Assembly (NCBI GenBank): GCA_038373865.1
Contig: JAXGGA010002363.1
Location: 1-64,000 of the forward strand
Length of the DNA stretch: 64,000 bases
Reading direction: 5' to 3'
From: Uloborus plumipes
Taxonomy: Eukaryota > Arthropoda > Arachnida > Araneae > Uloboridae
Shown here one piece after another: positions 10,380 to 21,960 of the stretch; position 1 is the stretch's first letter, and each line of letters begins with the position of its first letter. Below the pieces are notes generated by a model, which saw nothing but the letters and a program-made list of their open reading frames with translations, did not search any database and was not told the origin of the DNA. The translations under genes were made by a program, and so were the position numbers.

Positions 10380-12246
10380 AGAGGTTGGCTTTTTTTATGA
10401 CTATTTTTAAGCTTTTTATCTTTTACTTTTTGAAGGAGCAGGAGCATATATATATAGCTTAAATTTTCAGAACTCGTTTAAAAAAGAATCACGCTTTCTG
10501 AATTATTATTCTCAAGTTTCCTAGTTTGAGGATTATTATTCTCAAACTCCGACATCAATTCGGCCTGGAACTTTGAAGCCGGAACTGTTCAGGCATCTGG
10601 TAACCACAACTAGCTAAAATCGTTCTCAGAAGTAACTATCTTAATATTAACTTAAAGACAGATTTGTTACGATTATTCTACAGAAGAGGTTCCCAAAGTT
10701 AATACGCTACACCCTGGGGGGTTGCAAAAAGAGGTAAGAATTGCCACAAAGAGTACATGCTATCGAATATTTGATGTTAAGGAAACAAAAATATGCAATA
10801 ATTTCTCATAAAATGTTACCCGGATTCAGATATTTTACTTCAATAAAAATAATGACAAATAAGAGTGGTTTCATTTCTCCATCTTAAGAGACCTTCTTTC
10901 AAAAGGCAAATACGTTAGAACCCTGTATCTGCTTACTTAATGATTTTTTCCACTAAATTATGCAAATGTGCAAGTATGTTGCTTATCAATCTCTATCTCT
11001 GTACACAAACATGCTGAAAATAACTGACTAGATTTCATTAACTTTAGAAAAATTATAAAGATAAGAATAATTCAATGAAAAAAGAACTGAAATTAAATGC
11101 AGTGCTTTAAAATTTAATTCATCTACATAAAAAAAACCTTCATTACATGCTTAACTATTAGCAAACTTTTCCTTGTAACTTTGAGAAGAGATATTAGGCA
11201 TCTCACACAACTCAAAAAATAACAACATACTTATTAATTACTTTCAATTTTCCGAATTACGGTTTTAATTGTTCCATTTTCGTGCTCTCGAAACTTTTTC
11301 GAAATTGCGACCCATTAAAATGATAATAAGTAAAAATCATTCTGAAGTATATATCAAACATTATTCTATCATTGGAAATATACCCCGAAATGTTTCAAAA
11401 TGATCAAAGCAGCTATTTGTTTTTACTGATTCCTTTGCGAAAACGTTTTAAAGATGTGGACTTAATGCGTATTATCTTACAAAACCCAATAAGACTTCAA
11501 CAGCGATGACAAAAATTATGCACTTTGAACTCTGAAGGATTCAACATTCTAAAGAGTCACTATGATAATGGAGCTTTAAAAGCATAACGAGCTCCTAATT
11601 CAATAAAAGAGCAGTCTCCCACAGACATATCGCTTTGATTTTATAACATCATCTTGATAATCTCTTCATGCGGAAAAGGACATAATTACCCATCACTGCA
11701 ACGGATAACATTGTGCATGGGGGATCCTAATTGAGAGCTCATGTCGCCAAGATAAAGCGGTATTAAGATCGGAGATATCTTGGAAGCGAATCAAACGGCA
11801 CTCGGTGGAACCCGAAAGGTGCAACCAGTTATGCAAGGAACTCTTTCAAGCGGCCGGCAGACGATTTTGAGGCCGGAGGGTGGAGAGCGATAAAAGAGGA
11901 GAGAGAGAGTGGAGAAAAGTGCTGGCCTCGGCAATCCGGCAGAATTTGTCCCGAGGCGCGTGCTCTGGAGAGATGGGGGAAGAGATCTGTCTGTGTCTAT
12001 CCGGCCGACCGATCCACTAATGATCCGGCCTGAGGGGTCGAAGACTTTTGCACGAGAAGTGGAAGGGGGAGAAGGGGGTTGTAAAGCGTAATTGGTGCGG
12101 CGAGAGATATGATTATGACGTCACTGACTGTACTGTCCGGCCGGACAGTGGAGATCCCCTTATAGGGAGAGATACATATAGAAAGCGTCCTTCTGGTTAC
12201 AAAATTGTTAACGTACAAGTTGTGTGGAACAAGCCTTTTCACTGTT
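10380..12246. other. Unassigned sequence; GC-richer block at about 11700-12200
   Basis: The first 1.3 kb is plain AT-rich sequence with nothing recognised. The last 500 bases are notably richer in GC and contain a perfect 18-bp palindrome ACTGTCCGGCCGGACAGT (12132-12149) and CCGGCC-type motifs. This could be a regulatory or exon-bearing block, but the reading frames are short and show no known domain. Confidence 0.4.
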
Positions 12247-12446
12247 GTTGCGTGTCGTCTTGTGCCAGCTGAACTGGCAATTTGGGGTGCATTGCTTCAC
12301 TTTTCTTAATGTACCGTCATCTGATGTGAAGTCCGACTTACACAATACACACATGACATACGTATCCGTTTATACACTGAAGTGACAAAAGTCATGGGAT
12401 AGCAATATGCAAATTTTCAGATGGCAGTAGCATCGCATAGAACAGG

Positions 12447-12454
12447 TATAAATG
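12447..12454 (+). promoter_or_regulatory. Candidate TATA box of the Tc1 transposase gene
   Basis: TATAAATG lies 64 bases before the transposase ATG and about 70 bases inside the element end. This is a plausible core promoter position for a self-contained transposon. The same sequence is in copy 1 on the other strand. The transcription start itself cannot be seen. Confidence 0.4.
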
Positions 12455-12517
12455 CGCAGTGCTTTTACAGAGCTTTCATTTCTGTTCAAGTTATTCATGT
12501 GAAGAGGTTTTAACGTG

Positions 12518-13561
12518 ATGATGACCGCACGACGTGAATTAACAGACTTTGAACGCGGAATGTTAGTTGGAGCTAGACGCATGGGTCATGCCATTTCGGA
12601 AATCGTTAGAGAATTCAACATTCCCAGATCTACTGTGTCAAGAGTGTGCCGAGAGTATGAAATTTCAGGCATAACATCCCACCATGGACAGCGCAGTGGT
12701 CGACCGCCTGCACTTAAAGATCGAGACCGGCGACGTCTGCAAAGAGTCGTAAATTCTAACAGACAAGCAACACTGCGTCAAATCACCGTAGAAATCAATG
12801 TGGGACGTACAATGGACGTGTCTGCTAGAACTGTGCGGAGAATTTTGGATTTCTTGGGCTATTCCAGCAGAAGACCGACTCGAGTGCCTTTACTGACAGA
12901 ACGACATCGCTTGCAGCGACTCTCGTGGGCACGTGAGCATATCGGTTGGTCCCTAGATGAATGGAAAACCGTGGCCTGGTCCGATGAGTCACGATTTCAG
13001 CTGGTAAGAGCCGATGGTAGGGTTCGAGTGTGGCGCAGACCCCACGAAGCCATGGACCCAAACTGTCAGCAAGGCACTGTTCAAGCTGGTGGTGGCTCCG
13101 TAATGGTGTGGGCTGTTTTTTCATGGCATGGACTTGGTCCTCTAGTGCGACTGGACCGAACATTGACTGGAAATGCTTATGTGCAGCTACTTGGAGATCA
13201 CTTGCAGCCATTCATGGACTTCATGTACCCAAACAACGATGGGATTTTTATGGATGACAATGCGCCATGTCACCGGGCCACAACTGTTCGCAATTGGTTT
13301 GAAGAAAATTCTGGACAATTCCAACGAATGATTTGGCCACCTAGATCGCCCGACATGAATCCCATTGAGCATTTATGGGACACCATCGAGAGGTCTGTTC
13401 GTGCCCAAAATCCTGCCCCATCAACGCTTTCACAATTATGGACGTCTATCGAGACAGCATGGCTCAATATTCCTGCAGAAGACTTCCAACGACTTGTTGA
13501 GTCCATGCCACGTCGAGTTGTTGCACTTCGCCGGGCAAAAGGAGGGCCGACACGATATTAA
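12518..13561 (+). CDS. Tc1/mariner-type transposase (DD36E), intact, copy 2
   Basis: This is the same protein as in copy 1, 347 residues, with R instead of G at residue 339 because of a single G/C difference near the C-terminus (CGG versus GGG). The paired-like DNA-binding half and the catalytic triad (D156, D247, E284, with 36 residues between the last two) are complete. The start is taken at the first ATG (12518); the codon before it is GTG, which eukaryotes do not normally use. The stop is TAA, 31 bases before the element end. Which of the two residues at 339 is ancestral is unknown. The position lies outside the catalytic core, so both proteins may be active. Confidence 0.95.
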   Translation: MMTARRELTDFERGMLVGARRMGHAISEIVREFNIPRSTVSRVCREYEISGITSHHGQRSGRPPALKDRDRRRLQRVVNSNRQATLRQITVEINVGRTMDVSARTVRRILDFLGYSSRRPTRVPLLTERHRLQRLSWAREHIGWSLDEWKTVAWSDESRFQLVRADGRVRVWRRPHEAMDPNCQQGTVQAGGGSVMVWAVFSWHGLGPLVRLDRTLTGNAYVQLLGDHLQPFMDFMYPNNDGIFMDDNAPCHRATTVRNWFEENSGQFQRMIWPPRSPDMNPIEHLWDTIERSVRAQNPAPSTLSQLWTSIETAWLNIPAEDFQRLVESMPRRVVALRRAKGGPTRY

Positions 13562-13745
13562 GAGGTATCCCATGACTTTTGTCACTTCAGTGTAGTATTG
13601 TGAGCAACCATTTACAGCACAACAACACATTCACGCAAAGAAGGATAAAGACAGGAGAAAAAGTACATAGATGTCTGAGCCGGAATTCGAACCCGGAACC
13701 TTCCTATCCGAATCAGACGTATCTGACCACTAGACAAGGCCGGCT

Positions 13746-14549
13746 AGTCGTTTTGATTCACTACAGAATAAGAGTTCCTTAACTTCAAGTCATGGCACCC
13801 TTTGAAGGGTTTAAATTTTCTTAGCGAATACAAGAGTCAGGAAAAATTAGTATAATTTTAGAGTTTTTCTTAGTGCTTAAGTGAATCTGATCCTTGCAAT
13901 AATTTCCATAGGGGCGTAATATTATTTTTCGTCGCAATACCCTAAACACACTAACATGAAATATGAAAGTAATATAGGGACCATAAATAGAGCATGGTCT
14001 ATTAAGAGACTTGCCTAAATTCAAATCAGAGGCCACCTAAAAAGCATTGTTCGTTTCTCAAATTAATACTTCCTGAAATGAGCTGTTTTAGTCTGTTAGC
14101 AACATAATTTTATCAACAGCAATTTTTCTATGAACTCATATTAATTGTACGTGCATATAATTGATAAATTTAGAACCATACTTTCAGTCCGATCTACTCT
14201 GGGTAAATGCACGAAATTTTCCACATTGCCTATTTTTATCAAAAAGAACATTTAGAAATTCATTCGGAATTTTAAGAAAAGAAAGATAATGTGATTGCCT
14301 TAAATGGTTGTAAAATGTCGGGTTTTTTTCTGAAAAGTAACCTGTTCTGTATTTTGTAAATAATCATCTTGAACTATACACAACCAAAACCAACTTAAGA
14401 AGCTGTCATTAATCTACACTGAAAGCCAAGAACGTTGTGTGGAGTTATAAACTAAACTCTTAAACTGAGCTTTTTTTTTTTTTTACTCTAAAAGAATGGA
14501 TCGTATTCGTTTGGAATTTCTTGCCATACCATATACATTTCTTGCTATA
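13746..14549. other. Unassigned AT-rich sequence
   Basis: No gene, repeat partner or element ends were recognised between the split SINE and the tandem duplication. Confidence 0.5.
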
Positions 14550-15253
14550 GTGAAAATGAAAGTATATATGTGCTTATATTTAACTGATGTAATATTGGCA
14601 TTACATCGAATGCGACGATGACGAAATCCTTGTCATATTTCTGCTTACGTCATAATTCCTTTCCAGCCTAAATAACAAGCTTTCTTGTCCTCCATTGGCT
14701 ATCATTAGTACAATTGCTTGAACTGAATTTACTTTCACCCAAAAGACAATGTTTAGATTGTACTGAGACGTAAACTGGGACATGCAAGTTCACTCTGCTT
14801 ATATAGAGTCATAGCAAGACAGACGACAACAAAGTATTTTCTGACAGTTATGCCTCTAGTTAAATCAACATAATCACTTAAGTGGACGTTTTAGATTCAA
14901 ATCGATTTAAGGCTCTAAAGTGGCCATAATAACAATGAAAATATGTGCTTATCTTTAAATTTTGTGACATTGGTATTAGGTCCGATGCGACGATGACGAA
15001 ATCGATGACGTCACATTTTTGCTAACGTCATTGATCCTTCTCAGTCTAACTTTATCACTCATTGACTATCATTTATTCAATTCCTTTAATTAAATTTACT
15101 TTCACTCAAAGGACAATGTTTAGATTGTACTGAGACGTAAAATGGGACATGCAAAGTCACTCTGCTTGTGTAGAGCCATAGCAAGACAGACGACAACAAA
15201 GTATTTTCTGACAGTTATGTCTCTAGTTAAATCAACATAATCATTCAAGTGCA
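14550..15253 (+). repeat. Two-copy tandem duplication, period ~367 bp, with promoter-like motifs
   Basis: Unit 1 (14550-14886) and unit 2 (14933-15253) share long blocks, for example GACAATGTTTAGATTGTACT at 14745 and 15112 and CAAGACAGACGACAACAAAG. Each contains ATGACGAAATC and an ACGTCA motif; in unit 2 this is a full TGACGTCA, the cAMP-response-element palindrome. Unit 1 has GCTTATATAGAG where unit 2 has GCTTGTGTAGAG. The differences between units show an old duplication with several well-kept blocks. A strong TATA-like box follows just downstream. Confidence 0.82.
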
Positions 15254-15269
15254 ACGACTGCAAACAGCG

Positions 15270-15280
15270 TATATAAATAG
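15270..15280 (+). promoter_or_regulatory. Candidate TATA box
   Basis: TATATAAATAG directly follows the tandem duplication and precedes a GC-richer block. The arrangement resembles a core promoter with an upstream regulatory repeat, but no transcript evidence exists here and TATA-like strings are frequent in AT-rich DNA. Confidence 0.35.
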
Positions 15281-15349
15281 TTTTGCATGTAGCGTTTACC
15301 TAATTACAATTCTCCGACAACTAGTGCTCCATCTTGGGAGAAATTCCCT

Positions 15350-15772
15350 AAACAGCAACAGTCCCTCGCTCTTTCGATGTTATACAAAGTTCAGAAAATC
15401 CGAAACCACAAGTTCTGTCCCGTGGGAACTCTATGTCCCGCCTCCTCTTCTCCAAAAAGTCTGGAATCGCGCCATCCAGCCAGTCTCCATGTTTGTCTAC
15501 CGGCTGGAGAGCTCGATTCATCCATCCAGGAAAATGAATGGATAACGGAGGCAACATTGAATCGGAGTACCGAGACATATCTTCAGTTTTCCTTTCCTTC
15601 GGTAAACACGGGCGGCGACAATGAGAGTTGGAAGGACGCTCTCCCTGGGCCATCCTGTCACATGTGTTCATTAAACTGTTGCCAAACGGTTCTCAAAAAA
15701 TTGGCGAGGAGGTCTGGCAGTGTTCCACTCTTAAATGAGAATGCTAGCTCTATACCCAAAGGGTTATACTAA
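15350..15772. other. GC-richer block open in several frames; possible exon, unrecognised
   Basis: A 131-codon frame on plus (15377-15772) and overlapping frames of 98 codons (plus) and 107 codons (minus) remain open here because the local composition is less AT-rich. None of the translations shows a domain I recognise, and they cannot all be real. The block's position after a TATA-like box makes transcription conceivable. I call it a composition feature with coding status open. Confidence 0.25.
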
Positions 15773-16727
15773 CTTCTCCGGGGGAATTATTCGTGTGCCA
15801 GTTTCCTTTCCAGCTGTGCACTGTTGTCTTTTTTTTTTTCTTTTTTAGATTTAAGTAGCCTTCAAAGTTGAAAAACTTTTCGTCTCGTGCTTTAAAATAT
15901 ACAAGAAATTGTAGGGCTGATAAAAATAATATTTATATTTCCTGCCTTATTTATTTCTCCTTTTGGCATTCAACTGGAAATAACTAGTGTTTGATAAATT
16001 AAAAAATATATATGTATTAAGAAGGAAGCGTTAAGTCTCTGCTACAGAGGTTGTAACTAGAAAAACGAAAAGCTGCACTACTAATAGTTTAACGCTTCTT
16101 TAACATACTCTACGCTTATCAGCTAAAGTTTCAAAAGCAATGTATAAGAAAAACAGAGACTTCCTTATGCATAGTTTTTTGTCGTTTTGGGCTGAAAAAA
16201 TGAGGTCAAAAAACTTGTTAGAATTAACTCCTTCTCCTACCCCACCCAGTATTGACAGTTTGCCTCTGTCGATAGAACGATCTGTTTCGAGTTTTTTATC
16301 ATCATAATGCAAGCTTTCACAAAGTTATGGTCTGTTACACTAGTTGTTACCTTTATTCTACACAAAAACTAAGACATAAATTTCATCACGAAAAAAAAAA
16401 AAAAAAAAAGAGAGAGAGAGAGAAAGAAAAAATAAAAAAAACTTTTATCAGTGTCATCAGTGAATTTCACTTGCATGTAAAAACTAAAATTAAGTATCAG
16501 TTGTACTTAATTACTCTACGGCTTATATTTGCCTTTTCTTGCTAGTAGTATTACATTAAAACATCTTATGAATTATTATTCCTTTTTTTAAGAACTTAAG
16601 TTCATTTAAGAAATTTAATAAAGTTAAATTACTTTTAGCCTTTTTTTCAAAAAGGATTATGATTTTAGTGATTAAAAACATGTGTATTCCATAGCATGTG
16701 TAACATTCCCATATTTCAATCAGTCTT
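15773..16727. other. Unassigned AT-rich sequence with a poly(A)/(GA)n tract
   Basis: A run of A followed by GAGAGAGAGAGA and A-rich sequence occupies about 16390-16442. Nothing else was recognised. Confidence 0.5.
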
Positions 16728-17046
16728 CACTGTTAGAAATTTTACAGTAAACAGTACTGACATCCATATTGCCAGTACTTTTTATCGTAAAACATCAGAT
16801 TACTGTAACATTTTGCTGTAGCAAAAAAGGAGATCACTGTACTATAGTTGCGCTGATTAAAAAGAATGATATACAAGCTATGGGGTTCGAAATTGCCTTC
16901 TCAATTGATCGCAAAACGGTACGCTTTACCCCTATGTCGGATAAGGTAAGAAGAAAACGGGAACGGGGGGGGGGATTATATGCTTCAAGTCATACGTCAC
17001 GTGGCATACCAATTGACACTGGAATCGCTAACTCTTCCCGATACAG
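16728..17046. mobile_element. Decayed CACTGTTA-family element with tRNA-like interior
   Basis: The left part (CACTGTTAGAAATTTTACAG, then ACTGACATCCATATTGCCAG, then a TTTTTATCGTAAAA block) aligns with the element at 31791-32133. Both have a tRNA-like centre and then CACGTGG(T/C) followed by CCAATTG(G/A)C. The right terminus is unclear here. A run of ten G interrupts the interior at about 16966. Confidence 0.55.
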
Positions 17047-17979
17047 TTAAGGAAAAAACAAATTCCATATTGCAAACATTTCATTTCGCAGAAATATTGA
17101 CTTTAAAAATTTCCTGAAGTTTTACACTCGCGTTTCTCAAGGCTTTTTGAGAAAAGTAGCAATTAGTCTATGAAGTTGTTAGCTATATGAGCATTTAATA
17201 GTTAAGCATGACGATATAAATGTAATTTCTACAGTCTTTATAAAATGTTAAAGTAATGGAAGTAAAATAAAGGTTAAAATATAGTAATAAAGAAAGTAAT
17301 TTTGGTTTGTTAGGGTTTAATAACGAGTCAAAATGAGTGCTGAGAGGTAAACTTAGCCTAATAATGAAAAACAACGATAGTTGACTGTAAAAACACCGAA
17401 GCGGGATACATTTTGCAAATTATAAACGAAAGTTACCAAATATTTTTGCATTCACTTAAAAAGCAGAAAAAAAAAAGTTTAATTAAATTTTGTATGATTC
17501 TGCTTTGAAATTGAGATATAAGAAGTCGATCTGATGCAACAGAGCGAATGATTTTGCATGAATCAAAAAGTATACAGGTGTCTTTCTTCTAACACTGTTG
17601 AACGAAAAAACATGCTAAATGAGACATTTTTTAGTTATTCATTTATTTAGGATATTATTTCATTATTTTAAAAATTAATAATGAGTGTCCATGAAATAAA
17701 TCAGGGCAATATCGTTGTATCAAAACCGTGTTTCGCACTACATCAAAGCCGTGTTATACGAAACTTTGAAACAATATTAATTCAAGGCACTGTGTTCATG
17801 TACTATAGCGAAGTCAAGTGTTACGGTTAAAATTTTACAACAGCTGGAACTTGGTTCCGAAAAAACGCGTATAAAATACGCTACTTACTTCCATGAAAGC
17901 AAAAAAAAAAAAAAGAAAGAAAGAAAAAAGAAAAGATAACTTTAACTTTGCAACCATGCTGATTGGTGCATAATAAATA
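17047..17979. other. Unassigned AT-rich sequence
   Basis: Only an A-rich simple repeat with AAAG steps (about 17899-17935) is recognisable. Confidence 0.5.
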
Positions 17980-18086
17980 CGAAACTGCAGTCCATGGTTG
18001 GAATAAACGAGCTGGCGGTGTATTGTATGTTTCTGCCTTAGCCCTTGCTTAGGGGGCTTAGGGGCGGTTACTTACTACTTTAACTT
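17980..18086 (-). repeat. Fragment of the ATCCATGGACTG dispersed repeat, minus orientation
   Basis: Read on the minus strand it gives GTAAGTAACCGCCCC, the AAGCCAGGG-equivalent region, CAGAAACATACAATACACCG, CTCGTTTATTCCAACCATGG and ACTGCAGTTTCG. This matches the first ~100 bases of the units at 1944-2705. The later half of the unit is missing. Confidence 0.75.
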
Positions 18087-19337
18087 TATTTACAAAAAGC
18101 AAAACACCTAGTGCCAAAAAGGAAATTAGAGATTTTCTGCAGCAATCGAGTTTGCCTAAGCAACAACAACGAAGAAAATAAATAAATTATATTAATAGAT
18201 GCATTATACTGCTACATTTTTCAATTTCTCATTTGCCAAATTCAGTTTAGTGTTTTTTTTTACAATGTTTTTCTTTCAACAACGCATCGAAGGAAGCCAA
18301 AATTCAATATTTTAAAAATCGCATTTTTCAAAATATGTAGTGTTAAATTCAACTTTTTTTTATCGTGTAATATTGAATCCTCGCTATGATAAACGTGTTA
18401 TTCGAAAGACGCGAATATTTTGTTAACAAAACCAAAATATCAGTCACTTTTTTGGAAGGCCTTATGTTTCTTTTTCTAATCGGTTTTATTTTACAACCTA
18501 GTTCTTTTTCCAACGCATTTATTATTCTAGAATGAAATATCAAGCTTAAAGATGTGCTCTGTTTGCTATGAACGGAACTGCGTTCACTGCATTCAGAGTA
18601 AAGAACAACTACCCCATTTACGTCTTCGACTTACGGCGGAAAAAGATAGTGACAATGTTTACGTAAATAATACGAGCTGAAGTATTGACAAACGCATCGG
18701 TATTAATTTACATGGGTTTTTTCTTGAATGTAAATCCTGGCACGTGGCTGTGTGGAGATGAAGAAATCGCTGTTCTATGGTGGTTCAGAGAAGTGTCCCC
18801 CACTTACAGCTTTTATTAGAAATGTGTCTTCAGAGAAAAAAGAGGATTTTTTTTTCTTAACAGTCAGGTAATTCGAGGTCTAAAGGGAGGTGCTGTTGAC
18901 TGCGACAGAGATAAATAGACGTCTGGTCATGTAGCAAGTTAAAACGAATTTGATTCTACATCGCAATAAAAAGAAGGCTTTTGTTTCTTATGCCATGTTG
19001 TTGATGAGGACAGTTGAAAAATTGCCGTGCGTTGTCTTGCAAATGCATTCAGTGTACAATGTTCAAAACTTATTTGTATATCTATTTAGTTACTTATCTT
19101 GAGGTATGAAAGCTGTTTAAAGCTTTTAGAGCAAAAAAGAAAAAAAAAAAAACAATCTATTTGCTGTACTGTTATTTTGTTCAACTATCATGTTTCCTAC
19201 CATGCTATTCGGTTAAATATAGTACATTAGTCCCATTTTAAAAATAAAGCTCCACGTTTAGTACATTTAAAACTATGAGACTCCTAATGGAGATACTATT
19301 TTGATAAAGCTTAAGGAATGGAAGGAAAAAAAGGCAT
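18087..19337. other. Unassigned AT-rich sequence
   Basis: No gene or element was recognised. The ORFs are short and unstructured. Confidence 0.5.
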
Positions 19338-19924
19338 AAAGTAGAACCTCGATAAGTCGACAGCAAAAAGGAATACGAAAGTTAGTCAGATAAGTGGGTG
19401 TCAACTTACCGAGGTAAAATTATGTAAAGTATTTTCTTTATTGCTTATTTACTAGTACATACCGTTCTCATTATAAAAATTAGTTTCGGTAAATATTTCT
19501 TCCTTTTTTTTCTTGTTTAAGTATATAACAAAATAAATATAGCAATTTTGAATGCCTCATTAGGAATAAATCGATAATTTTTGGAAAGAGATGAAAGCTC
19601 CTCGTCAATAAGGTCTATTAAAGAGAAAATCTCTGCTCACACTTGTTTGAAAAATATGTGTCGCGCTGCCTTGGTTCTTTTGGGGGCTGCATTTAGTTAA
19701 TTTTTGCAACCTCTTCCTGGACTTGGGATTGCACCAACCACACGGAGTGTGTTGGCTGAATCCTGTCTTTGCTACAAGGAAGAATCTTCTAAAAAATCTC
19801 TTTCTAGAAAAGAATGAATTGACTGATCCAAAAACCAGTGTCAGAAATGAACAATATGAAAGAATATTGGTAGCATAAAGTGGACTAGTATAGCAAGTGG
19901 GTGTCGACTTACGGGGGTTCCTTG
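19338..19924. mobile_element. Candidate pogo/Tigger-like non-autonomous element
   Basis: The left end AGTAGAACCTCGATAAGTCG matches, inverted and imperfectly, the right end GTCGACTTACGGGGGTTCCT. An internal inverted copy GTCAACTTACCGAGG lies at 19401-19415. CAGTAGAACCTCGATAAGTCGA-like termini are typical of pogo/Tigger elements. A 143-codon minus-strand frame overlaps it (19605-20036), but its translation lacks DDE or HTH motifs and it crosses the element end. I see no clear TA duplication. Confidence 0.45.
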
Positions 19925-21315
19925 AAAGGTGTGTCAAGTGAGAGTGGTTTAACCGGAAAGGAATTGCTGTAAAATATTTTTTGTATTGATTCGCAACAAA
20001 CTGGGGTGTGAATGTCTGAATTATTTTGTTGCTCAATCAAAGGCACTATTGTGCAGTAGTTTTGTTCTTTATATACGTTTCATGCAGTTTCATGCACTTT
20101 TAGATCACAGACGCTAATAAAAATATCTCTTTTCTTAAGTATTTTCAAATTATTATTTTACAGGTTTACCATAATCTATATGTACAGGATAACGTCTAAA
20201 ATGCTATTATTTGAAGAATTGTTACTTCTAACGTTCGTACATGGATGCATCCAACCATTCTTTTGAGCTATTAAAAACATCGATTGTTTAATAGGGGTAA
20301 AACGAAGTAGTGTGAGGTCAACGCCAGATTTTTTATTTAAAAATCACTATCTATTTATTCACTTTAGTATGGTCATTCTCTGAAAGATCTACCCTATTAC
20401 TTTTTTCCTTTACTGAATCCATTAATATTTTCAGATCTGTAAGTAACTTCTTTCATAAAACTCACTTTCATTTAAAACTAAAGACCGAATAAGAGTTAAT
20501 ATATTTTATGTTCTTCCGACAAATTAATCAACGTTTTTAATAAGAGACTTAATATGATATTTTTTTATGAATGCGACAACCACTTTATTTGTAGACAGAA
20601 CTAACTTCAATTTCACTCAATCGGTAGAGAAGCAATAATTATGAGCGACTGTAAGGAGAAACGATTTAGTGTTGTGGTTTTCTTATTAACTGGTTGAGAG
20701 CTACAAGCTTCGCTGTTGCTTTTAAGATCGCAGAAATGGCTCTCATATTTAAAGCACTTATAATGAGTGATCGTTAAATTTAATAGACGTACTACGCAAC
20801 AGGTTTATTTTCATAGCTGCATATTCATTTTGTAAAGATCTTGCTAATCTTAATATGAGGCCACACTGAGGCTCAATGACGTGAATTGCTCAGTTTTATT
20901 AGAAGCAGAGCAACAACTAAATTAATACTTTTATATTGAAGCTCTTTTTTTTGCATGTGTGTGACGAAAGATAATTTTTAAAAGAAATTCAATACACTGG
21001 AGGTTATTTTATGCTTTATTTATTCACTTTAATTTTTAAGGGTGATAAATTAGATTATGAACAATGTATAAAAATAATCAATATATTTAAGAGAAGTAAT
21101 TTCAGTTGCTAGAATAATGTTATTGATATGCACTAAAAAAAACTTGGGTGCAATAATGTTTACTACTAAGATAGAGAAACTTAGAAAGTACATGCAAACA
21201 TTGCTCCTAGCTACGAGTTCCTTAACCCCGAGAATTCTCCTCCAGTTGCACCCCTTGTTATAGAAAGCTCAACAGTTTTAGTAAGAGTTACTTGTAATTA
21301 CGAAGCTATCTAATA
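19925..21315. other. Unassigned AT-rich sequence
   Basis: Nothing recognised on either strand. Confidence 0.5.
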
Positions 21316-21430
21316 CAGTGGGCGCTGGTTAATTGAATCAGCCACTTTAATGAATCAAATAGTCAAAAACAGAACAAAATTTAACTAACCAAGTTATTGA
21401 ATCAGCCACTTTATAGAATCTAAACAGGTT
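21316..21430. mobile_element. Fragment of a pogo/Tigger-like end (CAGTGGGCGCTGG)
   Basis: It starts TA-CAGTGGGCGCTGGTTAATT and contains two copies of TTGAATCAGCCACTTTA about 70 bases apart. This is the subterminal pattern of many pogo/Tigger-type elements. The opposite end (reverse of CAGTGGGCGC) was not found within reach, so only one end appears to be present. Confidence 0.4.
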
Positions 21431-21670
21431 AGAGCAATAGAAAACATATAAGCGTGGGACACTCTGAACAGTGTACATTGTAAGTTTTTGATCCGTAATG
21501 CGTATACCTTAACCTTTAATTCAACACGCACGTAAATGTTTATTATCTAGTATAAAGCAAATTAGAAAAAAAAAATCACTAAGTTCTCTTTATTTTCTCT
21601 CTATGGCAGCCTTTCTGAAATTGTGTTCCTGGTATCCTAGGGCTTCACGGCCATCCTACAAGGGTTCCAC

Positions 21671-21960
21671 TAAGGCCCCTATATAGACGAGCCGGCGCAT
21701 AAGGATGAAGTTTCACTACTTTGGATCCAAGTGTTTGAGTGGTTGTCTTTTCTGGCCAGTAAGCGCGTTTTTGCTAATTTTTCACTGGGAGCGATTATTA
21801 GCGGCACGTGGATTTGGCAAAGCTTAGAAATTTGCCAAAACTTTTTTTCTGGTAACCCAACTCCACAACAATGAAAAATTGAAAGTAAAATTTAATGAAT
21901 TGAATCCAAAGTGGTGAAACTTAATCTTGGTGCGGTCGTCCTGTCTATATAGCGGTTCTA
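21671..21960. mobile_element. hAT-type MITE, 290 bp
   Basis: The ends are TAAGGCCCCTATATAGAC and, inverted, TAGAACCGCTATATAGAC. The inverted similarity continues for about 60 bases (AAGTTTCACTACTTTGGATC against its partner). A perfect 8-bp duplication GGTTCCAC flanks it at 21663-21670 and 21961-21968. There is no coding capacity. Ends and duplication length fit the hAT superfamily. Confidence 0.9.

Larger units (their letters stand above)
12375..13592 (+). mobile_element. Tc1/mariner-superfamily transposon, copy 2, complete (1,218 bp)
   Basis: Inverted repeats match those of copy 1, and the flanking TA duplication is unambiguous (12373-12374 and 13593-13594). The element landed in the CCGTTTATA segment of a SINE, whose uninterrupted relative is at 29945-30228. 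It lies 3.4 kb from copy 1 in the opposite orientation. Its intact gene and matching ends mean that it could still be mobile. Confidence 0.96.
12247..13745 (-). mobile_element. tRNA-derived SINE (copy 1), split by Tc1 copy 2
   Basis: Removing the Tc1 element joins 12247-12374 to 13595-13745 into a ~279-bp sequence that aligns along its whole length with the intact SINE at 29945-30228. On the minus strand it starts with a tRNA-like head. CCTTGTCTAGTGGTCAGA contains the A box and GGTTCCGGGTTCGAATTCCG contains the B box, both internal RNA polymerase III promoter elements. An unrelated body follows. The poly(A)-side end is poorly preserved and no clear target duplication was seen. Confidence 0.87.

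Noticed and set aside
12515..12517. GTG upstream of the first ATG as transposase start
   Set aside because: In a eukaryotic gene the following ATG (12518) is the likely start; the same holds for copy 1.
7782..13561. Several additional reading frames of 61-128 codons inside both Tc1 copies, on both strands
   Set aside because: They are identical in the two copies, overlap the transposase gene in other frames and have no domains of their own.
13676..13745. Functional tRNA gene on the minus strand (also at 27524 and 30150)
   Set aside because: A and B boxes are present but the arms do not form a full cloverleaf and the sequences continue into a shared SINE body.
19605..20036. 143-codon minus-strand frame
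   Set aside because: It crosses the end of a pogo-like element and shows no HTH, DDE or other motif; composition explains it.
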